In this document: piece after piece, positions 9,481 through 18,376 of the stretch | How the letters are laid out: each line of letters opens with the position of its first letter | Position numbering within the stretch: position 1 is the first letter of the stretch | Source of the DNA: Nocardia rosealba | GTDB taxonomy: Bacteria; Actinomycetota; Actinomycetes; Mycobacteriales; Mycobacteriaceae | Direction: 5' to 3' | DNA: 64,000 bases | Assembly (NCBI RefSeq): GCF_020216065.1 | Contig: NZ_JAIWNA010000006.1 | Coordinates: 62,001-126,000 of the forward strand | Notes under the pieces: generated by a model | The model's input: the letters and a program-made list of their open reading frames with translations, nothing else | Databases searched by the model: none | Told to the model about the DNA's origin: nothing | Translations under genes and position numbers: made by a program

Positions 9481-10647
9481 TCAGGCGCGGGCGGTTTCCT
9501 TCGCCCGAGCGGCGCGCTTGTCCCAGCGCCGGACCAGTCGGCGCGCGGGTTCCTCGATCAGCGCGTAGCTGGCGGCCGCCAGCGGCAATGTCAGCGCGGT
9601 GGTGAGCACGAGGACGTACAGGAAGTTGCCGCTGAACGGCAGCAGGCTGAACACCGGGAACACCATGGAGAGCACGACCAGGTGCCACAGGAACACACCG
9701 TAGGACCACCGGCCGAGCACCGCCGCCGTGCGCGATTCCAGCCAGCGATGCGGTGGCGCGTCGGCCGGGCGCAGCACCAGCGGCGCCAGCAGACCGAACC
9801 CGATGACCGCCCCGAGCAGCATTTTCACCGCGTACTGCCACGGCTCGGCACGTTCCAGACCGGCCGGTCCGCCGAACTCCGTCGCCGAGATCAGGAACGC
9901 GACCAGCGCGATGCCCCACATCAGCGGCTGATTCGCCAGCAGCTTCGGCCAGCGGGCATCGGTGCGCAAGCGGTAGATCAGTTCGGCGAGCAGCATGCCC
10001 GCCGCGAACCACGGGATGTAGGCGGGCAGCCAGTTGTCGGCGTGGATGGCGTCGGGTGTCGGCACCGGCCACAGGTTCCACGTCAGGCTCACCGCGGCCA
10101 GCGCACACAGCACGGGGACACGCCACCGCGCCGACGGACCACGCAGCCGGACGAACGCCAACGCAAGTACCGGAAGCACCAGGTAGAAGGCCACCTCCAC
10201 CGACAGGCTCCACATCTGGGTGAGGCCGTCGGTGAGTGTCAAGGGGACGAACACCTGCAGCAGGAACAGATTCGACACCCATACCCGCAGGTTCGCCGTC
10301 TGCGCGGCGCCGGGCAGCAGCACGAGCACGAACACCACGACGGCCCAGTACGCGGGCATGATCCTGGCGAAACGATGCAGCAGGTACCGCCCCGTCGACG
10401 GCGCCGCACCCACCCCGTGCGCGGCCGCCGCGTGCGGCCGCCACAGCAGGAAACCCGACAGCGCGAAGAACACCGCGACCGCCATGTCGAAGCGCTCCAG
10501 AATCGGCCCGAGCACCGGTGTTCCGGATGCCGCGGTCTGGAAAGCCACATGGGTGACGAGCACGCCGAGCGCCGCCATCCCACGCATTCCTTCCAGGGCG
10601 GGGATGAAGGTGCGCGGCGGCGGAACGGGGGCGTGCGGGCTCGTCAT
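9481..10647 (-). CDS. Membrane acyltransferase, acyltransferase-3 family
   Basis: A 388-residue integral membrane protein with about 10 TM helices. The acyltransferase-3 hallmark is at the N-terminus: FIPALEGMRGMAALGVLVTH (family R-x10-H), followed by FFALSGFLLWRP and the YLLHRFARIMPAYW element. The family O-acylates surface glycans or lipids. It sits between aftD (convergent, 22 bases) and the DUF3068 gene (divergent) inside an envelope-glycan cluster, so a wall polysaccharide or glycolipid is the likely acceptor. From memory, Rv0228 holds the same place in M. tuberculosis. The tail is basic (WDKRAARAKETARA). Confidence 0.87.
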   Translation of the reverse strand: MTSPHAPVPPPRTFIPALEGMRGMAALGVLVTHVAFQTAASGTPVLGPILERFDMAVAVFFALSGFLLWRPHAAAAHGVGAAPSTGRYLLHRFARIMPAYWAVVVFVLVLLPGAAQTANLRVWVSNLFLLQVFVPLTLTDGLTQMWSLSVEVAFYLVLPVLALAFVRLRGPSARWRVPVLCALAAVSLTWNLWPVPTPDAIHADNWLPAYIPWFAAGMLLAELIYRLRTDARWPKLLANQPLMWGIALVAFLISATEFGGPAGLERAEPWQYAVKMLLGAVIGFGLLAPLVLRPADAPPHRWLESRTAAVLGRWSYGVFLWHLVVLSMVFPVFSLLPFSGNFLYVLVLTTALTLPLAAASYALIEEPARRLVRRWDKRAARAKETARA

Positions 10648-10756
10648 CGGGGTCCAGTCTGCCGTGTCGGCGATTTAGCGGGCACAGCGCCGCCTTCCGT
10701 CGTCATGGGCTGTTAGTGTCGGCTCAATCCGTGTTCGAACGACGAGGAGAGTTTGC

Positions 10757-11947
10757 ATGGCACTGAGTGCCGGTACCAGAAGGACGGTCGCCTGCGTGCT
10801 CGTGGGTCTGGGCGCGGCATTGCTCGTTGCCGCGCTCATGATCCCCACCTACACCGTGAGCAAGGTGGCCAAGACTCCGCTCGACCTCGAGATCACCACC
10901 ATCGCGGAGAACCAGCCGGGCGAGGACAGTCTCGTCCTCGACTCCAAGTCGCTGACCTCCGGTGACGGTCCGGCCGTTGTCAACAAGAACGTGCCGCTGA
11001 TCTCGCAACGTTTCGTCACCGTCGAGGAGCCCTCCGACGCCGACAAGATGACGCTGCAGGCGGGTCAGACGCTGCGCCGCACCGATGTGCAGGGTGACAC
11101 GGGCCTGCTCACCGCGGCCATCGACCGCGTCACCATCTCGCGCACCACCGGCATGCCGGTCGACGAAGAGCCCAACGGCTCCATCGCGGTCACCGTCAAC
11201 AAGGACGGCAGCGTGATGGAACCGGTGCAGCACACCGGCATCGGCTACCGCTTCCCGATCGGCACCGAGAAGAAGACGTACCCGTACTTCGACATCAACG
11301 TGCGAAAGTCCTTCGACGCCAATTTCATCGAAGAGACCGAGATCAACAGCACCAAGGTGTACCGGTTCCAGATGATCGCGCCGGTCACCAGCACCTGGGA
11401 CGTGGTGCAGTCACCGACCAACCGGCTCACCCTGCCCGCCGCCAAGTGGGGCGTCACCGACGTGCCCGCCGACGCGCCGGTCACCATGACCCGCTACTAC
11501 ACCAACGTGCGGGACCTGTGGGTCGAGCCGGAGACCGGCACCGTCGTCAAGGGTGGCGAATCGATCCACCTGTTCTACGCGCGCACGGCCGACAAGCCCG
11601 AGGTGACCGCGCTCAAGTCGCACATCGTGTTCGACGAGTCGACCGTCGAGTCGCAGCTGGCCATCGCCAAGGAGAACACCGACAAGCTGTCGCTGTTCGG
11701 GCGCGTCGTGCCGATCGTGCTCGGCATCCTCGGCGTGATCGCGCTGCTGGCCGGGCTGTTCCTCGGCCTGCGTGGTGGTAGCGCCCCGGCCCACGCCTCA
11801 CCGCGTGGCACCCGGCCGACGCCTGCGCCCACGGCCGCCGATACCGGTGCCACCCGCTGGGACGGCGACGAAGCGCCGACCACTCAGTTCCCGCGCGGTG
11901 ACTACGATTCGCCGACCGAACAGATCGACACGAACAAACGCCCCTGA
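10757..11947 (+). CDS. DUF3068 / PorA family membrane protein
   Basis: A 396-residue protein with an N-terminal TM helix (about 12-33), an extracytoplasmic domain of roughly 290 residues, a second TM helix (about 318-340, IVLGILGVIALLAGLFLGLR) and a cytoplasmic Pro/Thr-rich tail. This matches DUF3068, labelled PorA family by some databases; Rv0227c is the recalled equivalent. Despite the name, topology argues against a simple porin: it is two helices framing a soluble domain, more like an envelope assembly or scaffold factor. The start has GAGGAGA just upstream. A strong hairpin terminator follows immediately. Confidence 0.82.
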   Translation: MALSAGTRRTVACVLVGLGAALLVAALMIPTYTVSKVAKTPLDLEITTIAENQPGEDSLVLDSKSLTSGDGPAVVNKNVPLISQRFVTVEEPSDADKMTLQAGQTLRRTDVQGDTGLLTAAIDRVTISRTTGMPVDEEPNGSIAVTVNKDGSVMEPVQHTGIGYRFPIGTEKKTYPYFDINVRKSFDANFIEETEINSTKVYRFQMIAPVTSTWDVVQSPTNRLTLPAAKWGVTDVPADAPVTMTRYYTNVRDLWVEPETGTVVKGGESIHLFYARTADKPEVTALKSHIVFDESTVESQLAIAKENTDKLSLFGRVVPIVLGILGVIALLAGLFLGLRGGSAPAHASPRGTRPTPAPTAADTGATRWDGDEAPTTQFPRGDYDSPTEQIDTNKRP

Positions 11948-11959
11948 GGCAAGCGGTTC

Positions 11960-11992
11960 ACGACGGCCCCGGTCACCGACCGGGGCCGTCGT
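11960..11992. terminator. Bidirectional hairpin terminator
   Basis: A perfect 14-bp stem (11960-11973 with 11979-11992) and a 5-base loop lie between the convergent DUF3068 gene and the flippase-like gene. The stem begins just after one stop codon and overlaps the end of the other gene. It is GC-rich with a short T run on the plus side. Confidence 0.8.
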
Positions 11993-13283
11993 CGTTTCGC
12001 GCGGTGCGCAGCACGACCAAGGCGACGATCGTCGTGGTGACGGCGGCGACGCAGACGGCGATGCCGATGAGCGAGCCGATGCTGTCGGCAAAGGCGAGCA
12101 TCAGGGCGACCTCCACGGCCAGACCCACCCAGGTGACCATCGCCAGGCCGGTGCGTTCCACCGCGATCGCCGACAGCAGCGCGCCCTGCAGGACGGCGAG
12201 CATGGCGCCGTGCAGCGCGAAAATCCACAGCATGCCCTGGATGGGCGCGTAGTCCTGACCCGCGAACAAGGGCGCGAGCGGGGCGGCGAGGGCAGCGCCG
12301 ACAACCGCGACGACGCCGATCAGCGACAGCACCGACAGGGCGTCGCGGATGGCGCGGGCCGAGTGCGTCGGCTGGGCCATGCGTGGGTACAGCACAACGC
12401 CCACCGCCTGCGGGAGCCAGAAGGCGATCTTGGTGGCGATGGTGCCGAGGGAGTAGCGGCTGGCGTCGGCGTCGTCGAGGACGATGCGCACGACGATCAG
12501 GTCGGCCGAGGACAGGGCCATCAGCGCGGCCTGCACTTGGACGGCACGCAGGACCGGGAGGACACCGATCGCCTGCGCGTGTGGTTCGACGGTAGCGGCT
12601 CGCCCACCGATCGACAGGTCTGCTGAATCGCTCGCGGTAGCCGACCGAACGATGCGGCCCGCGACGAACGCGGCGGCGACGAGTCCACACGCCGCGGCGA
12701 GCAGGGCGCCTGCCGAACCGCCGCCGAGGGCGAGCGCGATCAGCGCGGGTGCCACGCGAGCGGTTCCCGCCAGCGCGAGCACCGTCGCCAGGGCGCGGAA
12801 CTGGTTGGCGCCCTGGAGGATTCCCTGTTCACCGGACAGGATCACCAAGGCGGGCGCGGCGCCGAGGGCAGCGGCCGAGGCCAGCACACTGACGTGCAGC
12901 ACCGTCGCCACGACCGGGATCAGCACCACCGCGACCGCCGCGACCAGCGCCGCACACCGCCACTGCATCGCCCGCACCGCGCGCAGACCGGCACCGCGCA
13001 CCACTTCGCGCGCCACCACGTTCTGCATCGCCAAGGCGGGCACCGCGCACAACAACTGGACCGCGAGCAGACTCGCGAACTCGCTGAAGCCGGCCACACC
13101 GAGCCAGCGACCGGCCAACATCTGCAGCAGGTAACCGGCGACATTGGCGGTCATCGCGCCGGCCGTGACCCAGGTCAGATCGGCAACAACAGGGGGGCGG
13201 CGGACCGAAGACACGCCCCATCGTCGCACCTCATCGCCCATGCGGTGGGCGGTACCCCGAAATGTGAGTCCGAGCGGACTCAC
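11973..13283 (-). CDS. Polysaccharide flippase-like (Wzx/MATE-type) membrane protein
   Basis: Up to 436 residues with about 12-14 TM segments in paired helices, typical of the MOP/Wzx-like exporter superfamily. The first pair is VADLTWVTAGAMTANVAGYL followed by GRWLGVAGFSEFASLLAV, a strong lipid-linked-sugar flippase signature. The likely role is translocating a lipid-linked glycan or precursor across the plasma membrane for this envelope cluster. The frame opens at ATG 13283; an internal ATG at 13241 (MGDEVRRWG) is equally plausible because the first 14 residues look non-essential. In the gene order I remember for M. tuberculosis, no such gene lies between the DUF3068 gene and the next membrane protein, so it may be a lineage-specific insertion. 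Confidence 0.8.
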   Translation of the reverse strand: MSPLGLTFRGTAHRMGDEVRRWGVSSVRRPPVVADLTWVTAGAMTANVAGYLLQMLAGRWLGVAGFSEFASLLAVQLLCAVPALAMQNVVAREVVRGAGLRAVRAMQWRCAALVAAVAVVLIPVVATVLHVSVLASAAALGAAPALVILSGEQGILQGANQFRALATVLALAGTARVAPALIALALGGGSAGALLAAACGLVAAAFVAGRIVRSATASDSADLSIGGRAATVEPHAQAIGVLPVLRAVQVQAALMALSSADLIVVRIVLDDADASRYSLGTIATKIAFWLPQAVGVVLYPRMAQPTHSARAIRDALSVLSLIGVVAVVGAALAAPLAPLFAGQDYAPIQGMLWIFALHGAMLAVLQGALLSAIAVERTGLAMVTWVGLAVEVALMLAFADSIGSLIGIAVCVAAVTTTIVALVVLRTARNDDGPGR

Positions 13284-13408
13284 CCTGCGCTTCGCTTCTG
13301 GAGCGCCGGCGCGCTCGAGGCGGGCCCTTCGCGTTGTCGCACTCCCTGGTCGGTCCAGATCAGGGCGGGCCCCGCTGCGCTCACCGCAAGCATCTAGGGT
13401 GCTCTGAT

Positions 13409-15319
13409 GTGACAGGTAGCGCGAGGCTCTGGGTTGCCGCGTACTGCGCGCTCCTCACGGCTGTGATCGTCGGCCCGCTGGCAGGCTCCGGGTACCTGCT
13501 GCTGCGCGACGCGGTGAGTACCCCGCGCTCCTACCTGACCGACTCCGCACTCGGACTCGGCGCGGCCGCACCCCGCGCGGTGCCCCAAGACGCCCTGCTC
13601 GCGTTCCTCTCTCCTGCCGTCGACGGCGGCATCCTCGTCAAAACCATCCTGATCGTTTCCCTGTGGTCGGCAGGCTACGGCGCCGCCGTCCTCGCCCGCC
13701 GCTTCGTCGGCGCGACCACCGGCCCCCAACTCGTCGCCGCGACCCTGGCCCTCTGGAACCCCTTCGTCGCCGAACGCCTTCTCCAAGGGCATTGGAGTCT
13801 GCTCGCGGGGTATGCGGCATTGCCATGGGTGGCGTTGGCGGCAACGCGTCTGCGCGAGCCGGACGTCGATTCGTCAGTCGGCGTCGGGTCGTACGGGCGC
13901 GGCCACACAGAGGCGAGCCTCGCCCGTGGTACAGAGTCGACCGCCGAGACAGGCGCCGGCAGAGGATCACCGGGCAGCTTCAGCGAGGTCGACTCGGCAC
14001 GTGCGAGTGGTACGTCCGGGTCGATTGTCGGACGCGCACGGAGCGGTGTTCAGGCCCGCCGTTCCCGGGCGGGAGCACGTGTCGGTGCGTGGGCTGCGCT
14101 GGTCGCGGCGTTCGCGGCAGCCGGATTGACGCCGACCGGGTCGTTGCTGGCGGCCATCATCGGACTGGCGCTGATCGGGTGGCGGAAGATGCTGCCCGCG
14201 GGCGTTCTGTGGGTGCTCACCTGTGCGCCGTGGTTGACGGCGACCGCATTGGGAGCCGGGGCCGAGCCGTCGGATCCCGAGGGTGTTTCGGCGTTCGCGG
14301 CGCGGGCGGAGCCGTGGTTGGGGACGTTGGGGAGCCTGGCCGGGCTCGGTGGGATCTGGAACGCGGAGGCGGTTCCGGGCAGCCGGACAACGCCGGTGGC
14401 GTTCGTCGCCACGATGTTGTTGCTCGGGATAGTCGCGCTCGGAGTGCGGGCGGTGTGGGCGCGGGGGCACCGGGCGCTGTTGATCATCGCGGTGGTGGCC
14501 GTGGTCGTGCCCGCGCTCGGTGCGACCAGCGGGGGGATCGCGGTCGGCGAATGGTTGGTCGTGCACGTGCCCGGTGCGGGGTTGTTGCGCGACAGCCAGA
14601 AATACGTGGCGCTCGCGATGCCGGCGTATGTGTTGTGTGCGGCGGCAGCCTGCACCACCGTGCTCACCTTCGCCCGCAGGTTCGCGCCGACGAGCCAAGA
14701 CGGCGTACGAACCGGAACTGCCGCTGTCGCAACCCTTTTCATCGGACTGCTGATTCTCCCTCTCCCCGACCTGGCCTGGGGCGTCGGCGGCGAGATGCGC
14801 CCCGTCCACTACCCCGCAGGCTGGGAAAAGGTCGTCGAACACGTCGACGCGCCGGGCGATGTAGCAGTCCTCCCCGCAGGCATGTTCCGCCGATTCCCTT
14901 ACAGCGGAACAGCTCCCGTCCTCGACCCCGCCCCCCGAATCCTCCCCAACGACGTCCTCCAAACAGGCGAACTCCGCGTCCGAGGCTACGCGGTAGCAGG
15001 CGAAGGAAACCGAGCCCGCACAGTCGAAACCGCCCTACTCGAAGGCGCCCCCGCCACCGACCTGGCGGCCCTCGGCGTCGGCTGGATCCTCATAGAACGC
15101 ACCACCCCCGGCCCCCTCGGCGCCTCCCAATCCACCCTGACCACAACCCAACTCACCTACGAAGACCCCGACCTGGCCCTCTACCGAGTCCCCAACCCAA
15201 CCCCCACCGACACCGCAACCCCCACCCAACGCCGAATCTCCGCCACCGCCCACCTCCTCTGGGCCGCCCTCCTCCTCGGCGCGCTCCTCACAGCCACCCT
15301 CCGCCGAAACCCCAACTGA
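13409..15319 (+). CDS. GT-C-like multispanning membrane protein of the envelope cluster
   Basis: Starting at GTG 13409, this is a 636-residue polytopic protein with about 10-12 TM helices. The N-terminal part (GPLAGSGYLLLRDAV, then TLALWNPFVAERLLQGHWS) resembles actinobacterial arabinofuranosyl/mannosyltransferase-like membrane proteins; Rv0226c is the recalled counterpart. The in-frame extension to an ATG at 13334 is Arg/Gly/His-rich with no family character, so I prefer the GTG. Residues about 150-235 form a Ser/Gly/Arg-rich low-complexity insertion between TM segments, parallel to the one in AftD. The extracytoplasmic C-terminal region carries LRDSQKYVALAMPAYVL. A glycosyltransferase role is inferred from fold and neighbours only. 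Confidence 0.72.
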   Translation: MTGSARLWVAAYCALLTAVIVGPLAGSGYLLLRDAVSTPRSYLTDSALGLGAAAPRAVPQDALLAFLSPAVDGGILVKTILIVSLWSAGYGAAVLARRFVGATTGPQLVAATLALWNPFVAERLLQGHWSLLAGYAALPWVALAATRLREPDVDSSVGVGSYGRGHTEASLARGTESTAETGAGRGSPGSFSEVDSARASGTSGSIVGRARSGVQARRSRAGARVGAWAALVAAFAAAGLTPTGSLLAAIIGLALIGWRKMLPAGVLWVLTCAPWLTATALGAGAEPSDPEGVSAFAARAEPWLGTLGSLAGLGGIWNAEAVPGSRTTPVAFVATMLLLGIVALGVRAVWARGHRALLIIAVVAVVVPALGATSGGIAVGEWLVVHVPGAGLLRDSQKYVALAMPAYVLCAAAACTTVLTFARRFAPTSQDGVRTGTAAVATLFIGLLILPLPDLAWGVGGEMRPVHYPAGWEKVVEHVDAPGDVAVLPAGMFRRFPYSGTAPVLDPAPRILPNDVLQTGELRVRGYAVAGEGNRARTVETALLEGAPATDLAALGVGWILIERTTPGPLGASQSTLTTTQLTYEDPDLALYRVPNPTPTDTATPTQRRISATAHLLWAALLLGALLTATLRRNPN

Positions 15320-15336
15320 CGGAGCGTCATCCGGCG

Positions 15337-15774
15337 AGCCCTGCCGAAGCGGCTGCCGAAGACCTACCTCTGGCGGCCCTGTCAGCGATAACCCACGCCA
15401 CGAGTCCTGAGATCGGTGCGATACTGGAAGCGCTGGCCGCTGCGCTGCGGCTCGCTGGTGACCGGGACGATGCACAGATCTATGCCGAACTTGTCGAACT
15501 GGGCCTCGGCCGTACGCGAGGCGCCCGAATCTGGAGGAAGTTGATGTCGGTAGACCTGTCGTTCTTCCGCTCCGAGACGTCACAGCGGATTCGCGAAGAG
15601 GGGCGCGAAGAGGGCGTCTCAGAGAGCATCATTCGAATTCTGCGGCGGCGCGGAATCGCTGTTTCAGCTGCGGCGGAAAGCAAGATCGTGTCGTGTCACG
15701 ACCGCGCGCAGCTCGGTGAATGGCTCGATCGGGCGATCGGGGCGCAGACCGTTGACGATTTGTTCAGTGATTGA
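15337..15774 (+). pseudogene. 5'-truncated Rpn/PD-(D/E)XK nuclease-like (transposase-associated) remnant
   Basis: The reading frame right after the GT-C gene encodes the C-terminal half of a common actinobacterial protein of about 290 residues related to Rpn/PD-(D/E)XK nuclease-transposase proteins. Recognisable blocks are LPLAALSAITHATSP, LVELGLGRTRGARIWRKLMS, VDLSFFRSETSQRIREEG and a final DLFSD. The N-terminal nuclease half is absent: only 17 bases separate the upstream gene stop from the homologous part. A short product could start at ATG 15544, which has GGAGGAAG upstream (76 residues). Its last 11 bases overlap the convergent GT4 gene. It looks like a decayed insertion. Confidence 0.7.
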
Positions 15775-16969
15775 GAGCTGACGGGGCTACGAGGCCGGTG
15801 GTGTAGGTGCCTCGGGCTGCGGCGGCGAGGACTTCGTAGACGCCGGAACCTGTTTGTTCCCAGGAGAATTCGTGGGCGCGGGCGCGGGCCTTTTCGCCCA
15901 TCATCGCGCGGGTTTCCGGGTCGGCGAGGAGGTCGGCGGCGGCTCGGGCCAGGGCGGGGGCGTCGTCTACGAGCAGGCCGGTGACGCCGTCGACGATGGA
16001 GTCGGTGAGGCCCCGGGAGCTGCGGTAGCCGATGGTGGGTACGCCGTGCTGGGCGGCTTCGATGACGGCCAGGCCCCAGCCCTCTTTGCGGGAGGGCATC
16101 ACGTGCACCCACGCGGTGGACAGGATCTCGTGCTTGCGGCGTTCGTCGACGTGGCCGTGGAAGGTGACGGCGTCGGTGATGCCGAGCTCCTCGGCGCATG
16201 CGCGCAGGTTCGGCGCCCACCAGCCGTCGCCGATCACGTCCAGGTGCACCTCGGGGAAGCGTTCGCGCAGCGTGGCGACGGCGGTGAGGGCGTCTTCGAT
16301 CTGCTTGTGCGGAACGAGACGAGACAGCACGGCGATGCGTGGGTGGGCGGCGCGGGTGCTCGCGCCACCGGGGACGACCTCGGCGGGCACCGGCTCGGCA
16401 CCGTTGCGGACGACGGCGATGCGTTCGCGATCGACCCCGAGCACCGACAGCTCCTCGGCCGAGGGCAGCGACACCGTGAGGTACTGGTTGTCGCGATGCA
16501 CGCGCGGCGACAGCTTGGACTCGATCCACCAGCCGATCCGCCCGACCAGCCGCCCGGCGACCGGCCACTGCTCACGATGCCCGTGGTGCACGAGCACCAC
16601 CGACGGCACACCGGTGACCGCCGCGAAGAACGGGATGCCGTTCTGGGTGTCGATCACCACGTCGGGCCGCACACCGCGCAGCGGGCCGACACCGAGCCGA
16701 CCGGCGAGGATGGCGGCCAGCGCGCGCGGGTACACGGTGAAGCGGCCACCGGCGCGGCTGATGTCGATACCGTCGATCCGCTCGCGGCGCGGCGCACCGG
16801 GGTACCCGGCCGTACGCAGGGTGACCTTGACCCCACGGGCCGCCAGCTGCGCACCCACCTGCTCCAGGTACCGCTCACTGCCGCCGCCCTGTGGGTGCCC
16901 CGTGTCACGCCAGCACAACAGGAGGACTTCACGCACGGTCGGGCTCGCAATCGGATCGGCTTCGGACAA
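15764..16969 (-). CDS. Family 4 (GT-B) glycosyltransferase
   Basis: A 401-residue soluble GT-B enzyme. The N-terminal domain has the acceptor-side Gly loop DTGHPQGGGSERYLEQVGAQ; the C-terminal domain has ISRLVPHKQIEDAL-type sequence (AVLSRLVPHKQIEDAL) and the retaining EX7E motif in SRKEGWGLAVIEAAQHG, which binds the nucleotide-sugar donor. It probably transfers a hexose to a lipid or polysaccharide intermediate at the cytoplasmic face. It is divergent from the methyltransferase (107 bases) and faces the GT-C-like gene, with which it probably shares a pathway. Rv0225 is the recalled equivalent. The donor cannot be read from sequence. Confidence 0.87.
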   Translation of the reverse strand: MSEADPIASPTVREVLLLCWRDTGHPQGGGSERYLEQVGAQLAARGVKVTLRTAGYPGAPRRERIDGIDISRAGGRFTVYPRALAAILAGRLGVGPLRGVRPDVVIDTQNGIPFFAAVTGVPSVVLVHHGHREQWPVAGRLVGRIGWWIESKLSPRVHRDNQYLTVSLPSAEELSVLGVDRERIAVVRNGAEPVPAEVVPGGASTRAAHPRIAVLSRLVPHKQIEDALTAVATLRERFPEVHLDVIGDGWWAPNLRACAEELGITDAVTFHGHVDERRKHEILSTAWVHVMPSRKEGWGLAVIEAAQHGVPTIGYRSSRGLTDSIVDGVTGLLVDDAPALARAAADLLADPETRAMMGEKARARAHEFSWEQTGSGVYEVLAAAARGTYTTGLVAPSALNH

Positions 16970-17075
16970 ACGTCGGCCACCACCCTAGCGGGTGTGGCCC
17001 ACGCGACACGGCAGTATCACCACCGAACCCGCACACGGCCGCGATGCGCCGCCGCCGAGCCCCTAAACTCCTGCC

Positions 17076-17867
17076 GTGCCGACCGCATCCCTGCCGAGAA
17101 CCGACCAGCCGGGCCGAGCCCCCCGCTTCGCCCGTCGCGCCACGCTGCGCCGCTCCCTGCGCCTGCTGACGAGCTTCCGGTTCGAGCAGTCCGACCCGGC
17201 CAGGTTCTACGGCGGCATCGCCACCGACAGCGCCGAGCTGATCGACGACTTCTACGCCGACATCACCGGCCGCGATCTCACCGGAACCGTGGTGCTCGAC
17301 GTGGGTGGCGGACCCGGCTACTTCGCCGACGAGTTCACCGCACGCGGTGCGCGCTATATCTCGGTGGAACCCGACCCGTCGGAGATGCACGCCGCCGGCC
17401 TGCGGGTGGCTGGTTCGGTGCGCGGCTCGGGCATGGCACTCCCGTTCCGCGACAACGCCTTCGACGTGTGCTTCTCCTCCAACGTCGCCGAACATGTCCC
17501 CGAGCCGTGGGCGATGGCCGACGAGATGGTCCGCGTGACCAAGCCCGGCGGGCTCATCGTCTACTCGTACACGGTGTGGCACGGGCCGTTCGGTGGGCAC
17601 GAGACCGGACTGTGGCATTACCTCGGCGGCGAGTACGCGGCCCGAAGGTATTTCCGTAAGCACGGTCGTGAACCCAAGAACAGATTCGGCAGGTCGCTGT
17701 TCGCTGTCACCGCCGCCGACGGTTTGCGCTGGGCGGCAACGACACCGGCGGACGTGCGAACCGTTTTCCCTCGTTATCACCCGCGCTGGGCGTGGTGGTT
17801 GGTTCGGATTCCGGTGATTCGCGAGCTACTCGTGAGCAATCTCGTTGTGGTGGCGACGAAACGGTGA
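17076..17867 (+). CDS. Class I SAM-dependent methyltransferase
   Basis: A 263-residue methyltransferase with SAM motif I at about residues 72-85 (VVLDVGGGPGYFADEF), an acidic end of strand 2 (YISVEPDPSEM), and the strand-4 motif DVCFSSNVAEHVPEPW. The C-terminal region is large and aromatic (HPRWAWWLVRIPVIRELLVS), suggesting membrane association or a lipid substrate. The start is GTG 17076. It pairs divergently with the GT4 gene as recalled for Rv0224c/Rv0225, where such an enzyme was suggested to modify a glycan or lipid. The substrate is unknown. Confidence 0.85.
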   Translation: MPTASLPRTDQPGRAPRFARRATLRRSLRLLTSFRFEQSDPARFYGGIATDSAELIDDFYADITGRDLTGTVVLDVGGGPGYFADEFTARGARYISVEPDPSEMHAAGLRVAGSVRGSGMALPFRDNAFDVCFSSNVAEHVPEPWAMADEMVRVTKPGGLIVYSYTVWHGPFGGHETGLWHYLGGEYAARRYFRKHGREPKNRFGRSLFAVTAADGLRWAATTPADVRTVFPRYHPRWAWWLVRIPVIRELLVSNLVVVATKR

Positions 17868-17868
17868 T

Positions 17869-18165
17869 TCAGGCCAGCCAGCTCAGTCGCCGCGTCCGGC
17901 GCACCGGCTCGGGTAACGCACTGGCCCAGGGGGATTCCTGAATCGCGAGGCCGACTGTCTCCAACGTGGTCAGGCCGACCTGATCGGCGAGCGCTCCGAC
18001 CATCGCGACCGCCTCAGCGGCCTGAATGGCGGCAGTTGCCTGCTCGATCGTCAGTGTGCGGCCCGGAAGGAATGACACAACCCATCCTCCACTGCCCACA
18101 CTCTTCGCTTGATGGTCGGTCTGGTCGCTGGTCATCAACGATCGGCCGATCACTTGCACAGCCAT
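17869..18165 (-). CDS. Small conserved hypothetical protein, 98 residues
   Basis: A 98-residue protein beginning MAVQVIGRSLMTSDQTD. The central part, GGWVVSFLPGRTLTIEQATA followed by an Ala-rich helix, resembles small proteins I have seen in Nocardia and Rhodococcus genomes, but I know no assigned function. No signal peptide or TM helix is evident. GGGGAG lies about 8-14 bases before ATG 18165. An internal ATG at codon 11 (MTSDQTD) is an alternative start. It is convergent with the methyltransferase gene and divergent from the aldehyde dehydrogenase gene across a relatively AT-rich 211-base region. Confidence 0.7.
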   Translation of the reverse strand: MAVQVIGRSLMTSDQTDHQAKSVGSGGWVVSFLPGRTLTIEQATAAIQAAEAVAMVGALADQVGLTTLETVGLAIQESPWASALPEPVRRTRRLSWLA

Positions 18166-18376
18166 GAGTCGGTCTCCCCAATTCGCTGTAAAGGTCCGAT
18201 GAATCGAGCGAGCTGATCAGTAGCTAAAGCATCCCCTTTTCACCACGAGAACGCAATAGTGCGTTTTCCCGAAAAGCGAACCGACGGGTTGGAATTCGTG
18301 CACTTCAGAGTGCCCGCGACCAGGCAAAGTAGAACGTGTTGCAGACAATCCGGCCGCGAAACTGTAACGTGTTCTC

